The position numbers and the translations under genes were made by a program. From CAZDCZ01 sp964504155 (GTDB lineage: Bacteria > Bacteroidota > Bacteroidia > Bacteroidales > UBA12077), in contig CAZDCZ010000070.1 in assembly GCA_964504155.1 (NCBI GenBank), forward strand, positions 1 to 14,757: a DNA stretch of 14,757 bases, in the 5' to 3' direction. Under the pieces are notes generated by a model. The model searched no databases and was not told where the DNA came from. It saw only the letters and a list, made by a program, of their open reading frames with translations. Shown here in pieces: positions 1 through 7,988 of this stretch (positions within the stretch are counted from its first letter, which is position 1; each line of letters starts with the position of its first letter).

Positions 1-422
1 CAAATAAAAGCGTTGCCATAATTTCAATTGCCATAATGGCAACATGGAAAAATGTTGGGCTATATGTTATATTATTTTTAGTAGGCTTGCAAACAGTACC
101 ACAAGCATATTATGAAGCAGCAGATGTCGAAGGTGCAAGCCAGTGGCAAAAGTTTTGGCATATCACATTACCTGCCATTAATCCTACAATCTTTATGGTT
201 GTAATTCTTTCTACAATTGGCGGATTCAGTCTTTTTATTGAACCATATATTATGACAAGCGGAGGACCTTTAAATAGCACTTTATCTGTTATGTTATATA
301 TTTACAAACAAGCCTTTGAATTTTATCATATGGGATATGCTGCCACAATAGGAATATTTGTTTCTGTTGTTATTATGTTAGTTGTTGTAATTCAGAAATA
401 CACAATAGAAAAAAATAATTGA
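1..422 (+). CDS. ABC sugar importer permease, MalF/UgpA type (3' part)
   Basis: This is the C-terminal part of an inner-membrane permease of a carbohydrate ABC importer. The reading frame is already open at position 3 and has no stop upstream of the ATG at 36, so the gene begins before the window and that ATG is internal. The EAA loop that docks the ATPase is clear around bases 114-175: EAADVEG, then a downstream ITLPAINPT, matching the EAA---G---------I-LP pattern. Hydrophobic membrane segments lie on both sides. The stop overlaps the next gene in a TTGA arrangement, so the two permeases are probably translationally coupled. The second permease, three GH130 genes and a MalK-type ATPase downstream point to uptake of oligosaccharides. 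The substrate itself cannot be read from this fragment. Family assignment is secure. Confidence 0.93.
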   Translation, partial: NKSVAIISIAIMATWKNVGLYVILFLVGLQTVPQAYYEAADVEGASQWQKFWHITLPAINPTIFMVVILSTIGGFSLFIEPYIMTSGGPLNSTLSVMLYIYKQAFEFYHMGYAATIGIFVSVVIMLVVVIQKYTIEKNN

Positions 423-1255
423 ATAAATTTATTTTAAAAATGAAAATTAGAAAAATCATAACACATATATTATTAGCAGTAGCGGCAATAAGTTTTTTGT
501 ATCCTTTTTTTTGGATGATTGTAGCTTCTTTTACTCCTGAAAAAGAAATTGGGACACTCGTATTTTTACCACAAAATTTTACCCTTGGTAATTACTCTCA
601 GATGTTTGCCAAAATTCCAATTTTTAAATCGTTGTTAAATAGCACATTTGTAGCGAGTTGTTCAACTATTGGCGTTGTTGTTTTTGGTTCAATGGTTGGC
701 TTTGCCCTTGCAAAATTAAACTTTAAAGGAAGAGATTTATTGTTTTTTATTATAATTTTCACAATGACTCTTCCTTTTCAGATAACATTAATACCTAACT
801 ATATTTTAATGATAAAATTTCGATGGGTAGATACTTTTGCAGCTCTTATAATTCCGGCTCTTAACAGTGCATTTGCCATAATAATGTTTAGACAGATATT
901 CAAAGCAATTCCTAATGATTTGATTGATGCTGCCAGAGTTGACGGATGTGATGACTTAACAATAATTTTTAGAGTATTGTGGCCAAATATTATACCAACA
1001 ATTATAACTGTGGCATTAATAACTTTTATGAATTCATGGAATGACGTATTATGGCCATTAATTGTAATAAGAAAATCAAACTTAATGACTATGCCACAAT
1101 TAGTTACCTTGTTTGCCGTGGGAGGACAATCAGAAGGGCAATTAGGAGTAAAATTAGCATCAGCAGTATTACTTGCTACACCAATTATGATTGCATATTT
1201 ATTTTTTCAAAAATATTTTATAAAAAGCATGGCATCTTCCGGAATTAAAGGATAA
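419..1255 (+). CDS. ABC sugar importer permease, MalG/UgpE type
   Basis: This is the second inner-membrane permease of the sugar importer. At 278 residues it has the usual length for the MalG/COG0395 group and about six hydrophobic segments (first near residues 12-36, last near 250-265). The EAA loop is at about residues 170-194 (DAARVDG followed by LWPNIIPT) and faces the ATPase in the cytoplasm. The start taken here is a TTG at 419 that overlaps the previous stop by 4 bases. An in-frame ATG at 440 (residue 8) would remove only MNKFILK and is nearly as plausible, because TTG starts are uncommon in this phylum and no ribosome-binding site decides the matter. It should pair with the upstream permease and with the ATPase at 6317-7429. 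Substrate is inferred from the GH130 neighbours as beta-mannoside or a similar oligosaccharide. Confidence 0.93.
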   Translation: MNKFILKMKIRKIITHILLAVAAISFLYPFFWMIVASFTPEKEIGTLVFLPQNFTLGNYSQMFAKIPIFKSLLNSTFVASCSTIGVVVFGSMVGFALAKLNFKGRDLLFFIIIFTMTLPFQITLIPNYILMIKFRWVDTFAALIIPALNSAFAIIMFRQIFKAIPNDLIDAARVDGCDDLTIIFRVLWPNIIPTIITVALITFMNSWNDVLWPLIVIRKSNLMTMPQLVTLFAVGGQSEGQLGVKLASAVLLATPIMIAYLFFQKYFIKSMASSGIKG

Positions 1256-1293
1256 AAAAATTAACAATAAAAATTATTAGAAAATACAGAAAT

Positions 1294-2745
1294 ATGATTA
1301 ATGTAGAAAGAACAAATATTAATATTATATCAAAATCAGAGAGAGTAATTCCTTTGTTTATTGAGTTAGACACCGAAGAAAGAATAAAAAATCTTGCAGA
1401 TAAAATCGCTACTTTAGATGAGAATATTGCAAATAGTACATTAAATAAAGTTTTAAAAGAATTTGAAAATAGACATGTAAAATTAAAGGAAGTATTATTA
1501 CAACATTATAAAAATATTGAATCACTTGTTCCTTCACCGGAAAATCAATCGCTACAAAAAAAATTATTATTAGGCACTTATCTTACGAAAGAATATTCTG
1601 TTGAATCTGCTGCTTTATTTAATCCTTCTATTGTGGCTCATCCAAATCAAAATAATTTAAAAAAAGGTGAGCTTCGTTTTGTTCTAAGTTTAAGAGCAAC
1701 CGGCGAAGGGCATATCTCTTCTATTGAGTTCAGAACAGGAATTATTTCTAAAGAAGGGAATATTACTTTAGATCCCATGTCTTCGGATGTTATGTGTTTT
1801 GGTAAAGTTGAAAACACAAATTTTCAAAAGAAGTTTTTAATAAAACGAATTGAATTTTATGAAAATATCGATAAATCAATAATAGATTTGTTCCCTGAAA
1901 ATTTCTCAAGGCAAGAAGCTTTACAAATAATTAGTAATATTGACAGTAACAAAACAGATAACAAAGAAACCGAAACAGCATTATTTGATATCTTCGATAC
2001 TAACTATGATATCTCTTTTGAAGAGAATATTGAAATAAATAACCGTGTTATTTTCCCAAAATCAAAAGCTGAAAATATGGGCATGGAGGATGTTCGATTT
2101 GTGAAATTTTCAGATGGAGATAAACCAAAATATATTGGAACGTACACTGCTTATAATGGCAATAATATTCGCCCTCAAATAATAGAAACAGAAGACTTTA
2201 ATCATTTTAAAATCAATTCGTTATATGGTAATGCCGCGTTTAATAAAGGCATGGCTCTTTTCCCTGAAAAAGTTAATGGTAAATATGTAATGATTGGCAG
2301 GCAAGATGGAGAAAATATATCTATAATGTTTTCTGATAATCTTTATTTCTGGGATAATTACAAGGTAATACAAAAACCACAATACGACTGGGATTTTCTA
2401 CAATTAGGAAATTGTGGCAGTCCAATTAAAACATCAATGGGGTGGCTGCTTATAACACATGCTGTTGGACCTCTTAGAAAATATGTTATGAGTGCATCAT
2501 TACTTGATTTAACCAATCCTGAAAAAGTTTTGAGCACATTGGATAAACCTTTTTTCATTCCTAACGAACATGAACGTGTAGGTTATGTGCCTAATGTAGT
2601 TTATACCTGTGGATTTTTGCAACATTACGGCAAATTGATTATACCATATGCTTTATCAGATATTTCATCAAGTTTTGCAATTACTAGTATTGAAGAAATA
2701 TTAGATGAACTAAAATCAAACAAATTGCTATGCGAAAAGAAATAA
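1294..2745 (+). CDS. GH130-family glycosidase or phosphorylase, long form
   Basis: This is a five-bladed beta-propeller enzyme of the GH130 type, whose known members phosphorolyse or hydrolyse beta-mannosidic bonds. The first 90 or so residues are a helical extension not present in the two shorter GH130 proteins downstream. The propeller then shows family landmarks: MGMEDVRFV, with Asp266 at the position of the family's catalytic Asp; NKGMALFPEK at about 317-326; GRQDGENI; a GSPIKTSMGWLLITHAV block; and GYVPNVVYTCG near the C-terminus. At 483 residues it is longer than the roughly 330-380 typical of biochemically characterised members. No signal peptide is visible, so it should be cytoplasmic, matching an ABC importer that delivers intact oligosaccharide. 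The position that reads NKD in the third paralogue is NKG here. Phosphorylase or hydrolase cannot be decided by eye. Confidence 0.85.
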   Translation: MINVERTNINIISKSERVIPLFIELDTEERIKNLADKIATLDENIANSTLNKVLKEFENRHVKLKEVLLQHYKNIESLVPSPENQSLQKKLLLGTYLTKEYSVESAALFNPSIVAHPNQNNLKKGELRFVLSLRATGEGHISSIEFRTGIISKEGNITLDPMSSDVMCFGKVENTNFQKKFLIKRIEFYENIDKSIIDLFPENFSRQEALQIISNIDSNKTDNKETETALFDIFDTNYDISFEENIEINNRVIFPKSKAENMGMEDVRFVKFSDGDKPKYIGTYTAYNGNNIRPQIIETEDFNHFKINSLYGNAAFNKGMALFPEKVNGKYVMIGRQDGENISIMFSDNLYFWDNYKVIQKPQYDWDFLQLGNCGSPIKTSMGWLLITHAVGPLRKYVMSASLLDLTNPEKVLSTLDKPFFIPNEHERVGYVPNVVYTCGFLQHYGKLIIPYALSDISSSFAITSIEEILDELKSNKLLCEKK

Positions 2746-4001
2746 TTATTTTAATATTATTATCATCATTTTTTTTAAGCTCATGTGATAAAACATATGT
2801 AGATAATAATTCTTTAGTAAATACATATCATTTAGAACAATTATATCAGGAAATTAATATTAATGATAATAATTTAGGTGCAATTTGGATTTATTGTAAT
2901 GCCCCTAATTATGAGGTTGTTACCGATGACGACGAAGGTTATACTTGCGTTGATGATGTTTCGCGGGCTTTAGTCTTTTATTGTCGCCAATATAAAATTG
3001 AATCGGAAATAAAATATCTTAATAAAATACAATCATTGACAAATTTCATTTTATATATGAAAGCTGATAATGGTTATTTTTACAATTTTATGTTCCCGAA
3101 TGATGAAATAAATACAACACATCAAAATAGTACACCCACTCCAAATTTTTGGTCATGGCGAGCTTTGTGGGCTTTGTCTGAGCTTAATATGCTCGAATCT
3201 CCTGAGCTTGATGATTTAAAAAGCAAAACTGTTCCAATAATGGAAGAATTAATTGAAAAAATAAATCAACAATTTTCTAAACCATCAGAAACAACTATAA
3301 TTGATGGCATCAATATAACTCAATATGCAATATCCCCGGGAGCTGATCAATTGTCAATTATTATCGTTGCACTTACTAATTATTATCAGACAAATAAATC
3401 GGCAATGCTTAAAAATTTAATTTTGAATTTAGGTCAAGCACTAACCAAAGATCAATTTGGGGATAAAGACACATTCCCATATTATGCTTTTATGAGTTGG
3501 GGTAATAAGTGGCATGCTTGGGGAAATATGCAAGCTTACGCATTATTATATTCAGGCAAAATATTACAAGATGACACATTAATAAATGCAGGACTAAACG
3601 AAGTAAAATATTTTTATCCTTATTGTATTAAAAAAGGTTTTATCAGTCAGTTCAGCATAGTAAATAATAATGATTCGTTAGTGATGGATGATTATAACCA
3701 ATTTCCGCAAATATCATATTCTATAACTCCAATGATATATGCATCTTTAGAAGCATATGCAATTACTAAGGATAATACTTTTGCAATAGAAGCAGGTAAT
3801 TTAGCAACATGGTTTTTTGGTAATAATCCGGCTAATCAAATTATGTACAATACAAACTCAGGTATAGCATTTGATGGTATAGATTTCGCAAATAACATTA
3901 ATTATAATTCAGGAGCAGAATCAACTATTGAAGCTCTTTTGAGCATGCAAGCAATTGAATCAAATGAAATAGCAAAACAAATAATTAAGAACTATCGATA
4001 A
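2730..4001 (+). CDS. Lipoprotein with six-hairpin-glycosidase-like domain
   Basis: The protein starts with a lipoprotein signal: a hydrophobic stretch at residues 5-16, then LSSC with the lipidated Cys at 19. It is therefore anchored to a membrane on the periplasmic or outer side, unlike its cytoplasmic neighbours. The rest looks like a helical (alpha/alpha)6 barrel. EGYTCVDDVSRALVF near residues 69-83 resembles the TDDNARAL-type motif of carbohydrate-active proteins often found with GH130 genes, and a YNSGAESTIEALL block near the C-terminus also fits that group. Asp75/Asp76 could be catalytic, which is inference. Residues after Cys19 (DKTYV) do not look like a Bacteroidota surface-export signal, so a periplasm-facing position is more likely. 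The gene overlaps the previous one by 16 bases. It may trim the glycan before ABC import. I do not recognise a precise family. Confidence 0.65.
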   Translation: MRKEIIILILLSSFFLSSCDKTYVDNNSLVNTYHLEQLYQEININDNNLGAIWIYCNAPNYEVVTDDDEGYTCVDDVSRALVFYCRQYKIESEIKYLNKIQSLTNFILYMKADNGYFYNFMFPNDEINTTHQNSTPTPNFWSWRALWALSELNMLESPELDDLKSKTVPIMEELIEKINQQFSKPSETTIIDGINITQYAISPGADQLSIIIVALTNYYQTNKSAMLKNLILNLGQALTKDQFGDKDTFPYYAFMSWGNKWHAWGNMQAYALLYSGKILQDDTLINAGLNEVKYFYPYCIKKGFISQFSIVNNNDSLVMDDYNQFPQISYSITPMIYASLEAYAITKDNTFAIEAGNLATWFFGNNPANQIMYNTNSGIAFDGIDFANNINYNSGAESTIEALLSMQAIESNEIAKQIIKNYR

Positions 4002-4003
4002 AA

Positions 4004-5119
4004 ATGAACTCTGTTATAAAAAATGTAGAAATACAAGGTGAAAAATACGAAATAGATTTAAACAATCCTGTTAAAAGGTTTTTAAACAATCCCATTTTAA
4101 CATGCCATGACGTGAACGAAACTTGGGATAACCCTGCATTAAAAGTAATTACTGTACACAATGCCGGCGTTACTGAATTTGATAATAAAACAATTTTACT
4201 TTTTCGCTCTCATCTGCGTAATGGTATTTCACTTATTGGATTAGCAAAAAGCAATAACGGTTTATCAGATTGGAAAATTAGTCTCACACCTTTTCTTAAA
4301 CCCTGTACAAAAAATGATAAAATAGCCGAGGGTTTAGATATTAATCAATTAATAGAAAACGAAAAAGGTGGGGTGGAAGACCCTCGAATAACAAAAATTA
4401 ATGATACTTATTTTATTACATATAGTGCTTACCATGGAACAATAAAAGATAGAGTAAGAATTTCAATGGCAACAACTAAAGATTTTAAATCCATTGTCAG
4501 ACATGGTGTGATAATGGATATTGACATGAGAAATGTTGTTATTTTCCCACAAAAGATAAACAATAAATTTGTTGCTCTTTTCAGACCAAATGATGATACA
4601 ATTGATGTGACAGGTGGTAAATATTCGGAAATTAATATAGGTTATACCGATGACATTTTTAAAAAGAAGTGGCAACTTAAAAACGAACCGATAATGAAAC
4701 AAGGTGGTGGACCCAGTTCTTTTTCCGATAAAATAGGTCCGGGAGCTCCTCCAATAAAAACAAAATATGGTTGGTTAAGCATTTTTCATGGTGTAAGAAA
4801 AACAATGGATGGCAATCCTTATGTGCTTGGTGTAATGCTTCATGATTTGGACAACCCTCAAAAAATAAGAGTTTCTAATATACCGGTTTTATTTCCTTCA
4901 CAAGATGACTGTAAAATAAAAAGCTCAGATTATATTCATGTTCCAAATGTAGTTTTTAGTTGTGGCGCAAGAAGATTAAACGATGGAACAATTTATATTT
5001 ATTATGGCGGCAACGATACTGTTTTAAATGTTGCAATTAGTCATGAAGATATTTTAGCTGAGTTATGTAATAAATATCCCCAAAATGCATTAACAGGGGA
5101 GCCTTTGTATAATATTTAA
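4004..5119 (+). CDS. GH130-family mannoside phosphorylase/hydrolase (paralogue 2)
   Basis: This is the most canonical GH130 protein of the three in the window. At 371 residues without a signal peptide it is a cytoplasmic five-bladed beta-propeller. Landmarks in order are HNAGVTEFDNKTILLFRSH in the N-terminal blade, GGVEDPRI with Asp126 as the expected general acid, VVIFPQKINNKFVALFRP at about 178-195, GPGAPPIKTKYGWLSIFHGV, and HVPNVVFSCGARR followed by YYGGNDT at the C-terminus. Known relatives cut beta-1,4- or beta-1,2-mannosides, many by phosphorolysis to mannose 1-phosphate. Here MRN (175-177) replaces the NKD of paralogue 3 and Q replaces E in the FPEK segment, so specificity or mechanism may differ. 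Only 2 bases separate it from the lipoprotein gene, which indicates one transcript. The exact substrate is not determined. Confidence 0.9.
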   Translation: MNSVIKNVEIQGEKYEIDLNNPVKRFLNNPILTCHDVNETWDNPALKVITVHNAGVTEFDNKTILLFRSHLRNGISLIGLAKSNNGLSDWKISLTPFLKPCTKNDKIAEGLDINQLIENEKGGVEDPRITKINDTYFITYSAYHGTIKDRVRISMATTKDFKSIVRHGVIMDIDMRNVVIFPQKINNKFVALFRPNDDTIDVTGGKYSEINIGYTDDIFKKKWQLKNEPIMKQGGGPSSFSDKIGPGAPPIKTKYGWLSIFHGVRKTMDGNPYVLGVMLHDLDNPQKIRVSNIPVLFPSQDDCKIKSSDYIHVPNVVFSCGARRLNDGTIYIYYGGNDTVLNVAISHEDILAELCNKYPQNALTGEPLYNI

Positions 5120-5134
5120 ATCGGGAAATTAAAG

Positions 5135-6265
5135 ATGGAGAAATTTAAATTTGATAAAATTATTCTTAAACCGGAAGATATTGATCTCTCATATTCTCCC
5201 TTAAGAAGAGATGTTGATATAGATACTTATGTTTTGGGTGCTTTCAATCCCGGAATGGCAAGACTGAAGAATGGAAATTTAATTCTGATGGTACGAGTTG
5301 CCGAAGCATTGAAAAATACAATTCAATCAGGAAAAATTTTTTGCATACGAAAAGATACAAAAAAAGGATATGTTGTCGATGGATATAAGCTTGAAGATGT
5401 TGATGTTTCAGATCCGCGCATCTTTGTAATAAAAAAATATTTACCAACCCCAGTGTGTGCTGTTACTTCAATTTCTTGGATATTGCCTGTTGAAATTAGC
5501 CAAGATGGTAACGAAATAGTTAAAATTCATTACGATAAAATTATTTCACCTCAAGAGAGTTTTCAAGAATATGGAATTGAAGATGCAAGAGTTTCTCACA
5601 TTGACGATAAATATTATATGACTACTTGCTCTGTAAGCTCCGAAAGACAATGTACTACACTTTATTCGTCAAGCGATGGATTGAATTATAATTTAGAAGG
5701 AATTATACTAGACCATCAAAATAAAGACATGCTTTTGTTTGAAGGCAAGATTAATGATTTATATTATGCTATGACCCGACCATTGGGATTTCTTTATTTT
5801 GTTACACCTAAAGATAGTCTTTATAACCCCGGACCGTCAATAAATCTATCAAAATCAAAAGATTTATTGTATTGGAAACCGGAGGATAAACCTTTTATTC
5901 GTGCAAATAAGGAATCTGTGATGTTCGAAAAAATTGGTGGAGGGGCACAACCAATTCTGACACCACAAGGTTGGCTTATTTTATTTCATGGAGTTGAAAT
6001 AAAGAACAACTCTGAAATTTACAGAACATATTGGGCTGTTCTTGACAAAAACGACCCTACCAAAATATTACATTCTGAAATGCAAACGCCTTTGTTAGAA
6101 GTAAATAATAAACTCACAAAAGATATGAAAGAAAATGTTTATCTTAATAATGTTGTGTTTACAACGGGAATAGTAGAGTCTAAGGATAATTACATAGTTG
6201 CTTCGGGGGAATTAGACCTTTGTGTAAGAATTACACATATCCCAAAATCAAGATTTAAAATTTAA
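5135..6265 (+). CDS. GH130-family mannoside phosphorylase/hydrolase (paralogue 3)
   Basis: This is a third, clearly divergent GH130 beta-propeller (376 residues, no signal peptide, cytoplasmic). It has FNPGMARLKNGNLILMVRVAE in the first blade, YGIEDARV with Asp150 in the catalytic position, NKDMLLFEGKINDLYYAMTRP from Asn196, GGGAQPILTPQGWLILFHGVE, and a VYLNNVVFTTG block with YIVASGELDL at the C-terminus. It keeps the NKD triplet that I recall from characterised mannosyl-phosphorylases, but the next segment reads FEGK instead of FPEK. The gene starts 15 bases after paralogue 2 and is followed 51 bases later by the ATPase gene. Three unlike GH130 enzymes in one operon suggest that they act on different linkages or on different ends of one oligosaccharide. 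That division of labour is inference. Confidence 0.88.
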   Translation: MEKFKFDKIILKPEDIDLSYSPLRRDVDIDTYVLGAFNPGMARLKNGNLILMVRVAEALKNTIQSGKIFCIRKDTKKGYVVDGYKLEDVDVSDPRIFVIKKYLPTPVCAVTSISWILPVEISQDGNEIVKIHYDKIISPQESFQEYGIEDARVSHIDDKYYMTTCSVSSERQCTTLYSSSDGLNYNLEGIILDHQNKDMLLFEGKINDLYYAMTRPLGFLYFVTPKDSLYNPGPSINLSKSKDLLYWKPEDKPFIRANKESVMFEKIGGGAQPILTPQGWLILFHGVEIKNNSEIYRTYWAVLDKNDPTKILHSEMQTPLLEVNNKLTKDMKENVYLNNVVFTTGIVESKDNYIVASGELDLCVRITHIPKSRFKI

Positions 6266-6316
6266 TCTCGGTTTATATATATTATAAATAACGCTTTAGT
6301 TAATTTTTTTAAAATC

Positions 6317-7429
6317 ATGGCAGAAATAAAATTTGAAAATGTATCTAAGATATATGCTGATAAAACAGTAGCAGTCGATAATATTAACCTTAATATTAAA
6401 GATAAAGAATTTATTGTATTAGTAGGTCCGTCAGGATGTGGGAAATCAACAACATTGCGTATGTTAGTCGGGCTTGAAGATATTAATAAAGGAAAACTTT
6501 ATATTGACAATAAATGCGTGAATAAACTCCCGCCGAAAGATCGTAATATCGCTATTGTGTTTCAAAATTATGCTCTATATCCCCATATGACTGCCTTCGA
6601 TAATTTGGCATTCGGACTAAAGATTAAGAAAATAAAGAAAAAAGAAATTTATAAAAGGGTGATGAAAGCTGCTGAAATATTAGAGATAGAAGATCTTCTA
6701 CAAAAAAAACCGAAAGCAATGTCAGGTGGACAAAAACAAAGAGTTGCCATTGGTAGGGCAATTGTTAGAGAACCAAAGATTTTTTTATTTGACGAACCAT
6801 TAAGTAACCTCGATGCAAAACTCAGAGTTCAAATGAGAATTGAAATCGCAAAATTACACCAAAGATTAAAAACTACAGTTGTTTATGTTACACACGATCA
6901 AATTGAAGCAATGACTCTTGGCGAGAGAATTATTGTGATGGACAAAGGAAAAATTCAACAAATTGGAACTCCTAAAAAACTCTACTCGCATCCCAACAAC
7001 TTATTTGTCGCAGGATTTATTGGCACACCTCCTATGAACATTATTAATGGAGAAATTATATCTGATAATAATGCGTTAAAATTTATTGATGATAGTAAAA
7101 ATTTAAAAGTAAACTTGCCTGCTGACGGTACACTAAAAAATTACATCAATAAAAAAATTGTTATGGGAATCAGATCTGAAGATATCCAATATAATGAAAA
7201 TATTGATTACGAAAATTTTGCAATATTGAAAAAGAAAATCTTATTTATTGAACAGCTCGGTCACGAAATTTATGTGTATTTTCAATTACATAATAAACAA
7301 CTAATTTCAAGAATAAAATCTGATAATTCTCTAAAAAAAGACGATGAAATTAATTTGTCCTTTAATATTCAAAAAATGCATTTCTTTGATAACAATACAG
7401 GACAAATAATTGATAATGCTATGAATTAA
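6317..7429 (+). CDS. ABC sugar importer ATPase, MalK/UgpC type
   Basis: This is the ATP-hydrolysing subunit expected to power the importer formed by the two permeases at 1-1255. All motifs are intact: Walker A GPSGCGKST at 37-45, Q-loop VFQNYALYPH with Gln83, signature MSGGQKQRVAIGRA from 135, Walker B IFLFDEP with Glu160, D-loop SNLDAKLR, and the switch His193 in VTHDQIEAMTLGER. The C-terminal 130 residues have the length and character of the regulatory TOBE domains seen in MalK/UgpC proteins. MalK-type ATPases can serve several sugar importers, but its place at the end of the operon ties it to this one. At 370 residues it has normal length for the family. The operon appears to end here, since 120 bases and an unrelated gene remnant follow. 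No convincing terminator was seen. Confidence 0.95.
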   Translation: MAEIKFENVSKIYADKTVAVDNINLNIKDKEFIVLVGPSGCGKSTTLRMLVGLEDINKGKLYIDNKCVNKLPPKDRNIAIVFQNYALYPHMTAFDNLAFGLKIKKIKKKEIYKRVMKAAEILEIEDLLQKKPKAMSGGQKQRVAIGRAIVREPKIFLFDEPLSNLDAKLRVQMRIEIAKLHQRLKTTVVYVTHDQIEAMTLGERIIVMDKGKIQQIGTPKKLYSHPNNLFVAGFIGTPPMNIINGEIISDNNALKFIDDSKNLKVNLPADGTLKNYINKKIVMGIRSEDIQYNENIDYENFAILKKKILFIEQLGHEIYVYFQLHNKQLISRIKSDNSLKKDDEINLSFNIQKMHFFDNNTGQIIDNAMN

Positions 7430-7549
7430 GAAAAGAAATTGTTAATTTTAATTTTTATTCTGATTTACAATTCAAAAAAAAATAAACAGAAGAACAAAAT
7501 AAACTATTAAACTAGTTGGAAAAATTGCAATAATATTTGATGTTTTTTT

Positions 7550-7873
7550 ATGGTCAAAAACACAAAAAGATTAAAATACAGCATAATCTTTCCATTATTT
7601 TTTTTAGTAATTATAGGGGTGATTAAGTTTTTTGAGATTGAAATGAATCTCGACTTTTCATTATTGGGAATTTACCCTTTAAAGGCGAAAGGACTAATTG
7701 GTATTTTAACAGCCCCTTTAATTCATTCCAATCTTAATCATTTAATTTCAAATTCGGCTCCATTTTTCATATTAGGAGTTGCTTTGTTATATTGTTATCC
7801 TAAAATAGCACATAAAGTTTTTATATTCACTTATTTAAGATACGGAGCAGTTGACGATAAGAAGATAGTTTAG
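7550..7873 (+). pseudogene. Truncated rhomboid intramembrane protease remnant
   Basis: Residues 1-96 look like the N-terminal half of a rhomboid serine protease: a membrane segment at 11-28, a loop, then LIHSNLNHLISNSAPFF entering the second core helix. His59, His64 and Asn68 have the spacing of GlpG His145, His150 and Asn154, which form the oxyanion-hole side of the active site. After FIFTYL the sequence switches to RYGAVDDKKIV and stops. The catalytic GxSG Ser and the C-terminal His are missing, and I found no continuation in other frames before the next promoter at 7937. Bacteroidota homologues are about 200 residues, so roughly half is gone, by deletion or rearrangement. The product cannot be an active protease. 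The alternative is a short membrane protein that still binds partners. Confidence 0.72.
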
Positions 7874-7936
7874 GCATTAGTAAATAATTGTTTTGTATAG
7901 ATATGAGAGGTAATTTTAAATAATTTGTTAAAATAA

Positions 7937-7967
7937 TTTGCAAGTTAGTGAATAATAACTAACTTTG
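7937..7967 (+). promoter_or_regulatory. Bacteroidota-type promoter for the TetR operon
   Basis: A -33 box TTTG at 7937-7940 is followed after 19 bases by TAACTTTG at 7960-7967, an exact match to TAnnTTTG. Spacing and both boxes fit the consensus of the primary sigma factor in Bacteroidota. Transcription should start a few bases downstream, leaving a very short leader before the ATG at 7989. Confidence 0.85.
7942..7965. promoter_or_regulatory. Palindromic TetR-type operator inside the promoter
   Basis: AAGTTAGT and ACTAACTT are perfect inverted 8-mers separated by 8 bases. The palindrome lies between the -33 box and the -7 box and covers part of the latter, so a bound repressor would block RNA polymerase. 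The TetR gene two positions downstream in this operon is the obvious candidate, giving autorepression. A related TTAGT/ACTAA palindrome occurs before the RND gene. Confidence 0.78.
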
Positions 7968-7988
7968 CATTAAATTAATTGATATATT

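Noticed and set aside
1051..1248. 65-residue frame inside the MalG-type permease gene
   Set aside because: It lies in an alternate frame of a well-supported gene and shows no family resemblance.
2358..2558. Minus-strand frame inside the long GH130 gene, and similar antisense frames at 4463-4702, 5244-5447, 8329-8529, 9966-10157 and 10379-10691
   Set aside because: Each is fully antisense to a gene with clear family motifs and has no recognisable protein features.
7440..7486. AATTGT / ACAATT pair after the ATPase gene as a terminator
   Set aside because: The stem is only 6 AT-rich base pairs with a loop of more than 20 bases, and the following tract is A, not T, on the + strand.
7516..7539. 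Promoter before the rhomboid remnant (TTGG and TAATATTTG)
   Set aside because: The -7-like box has the wrong internal spacing and the upstream box is too close.
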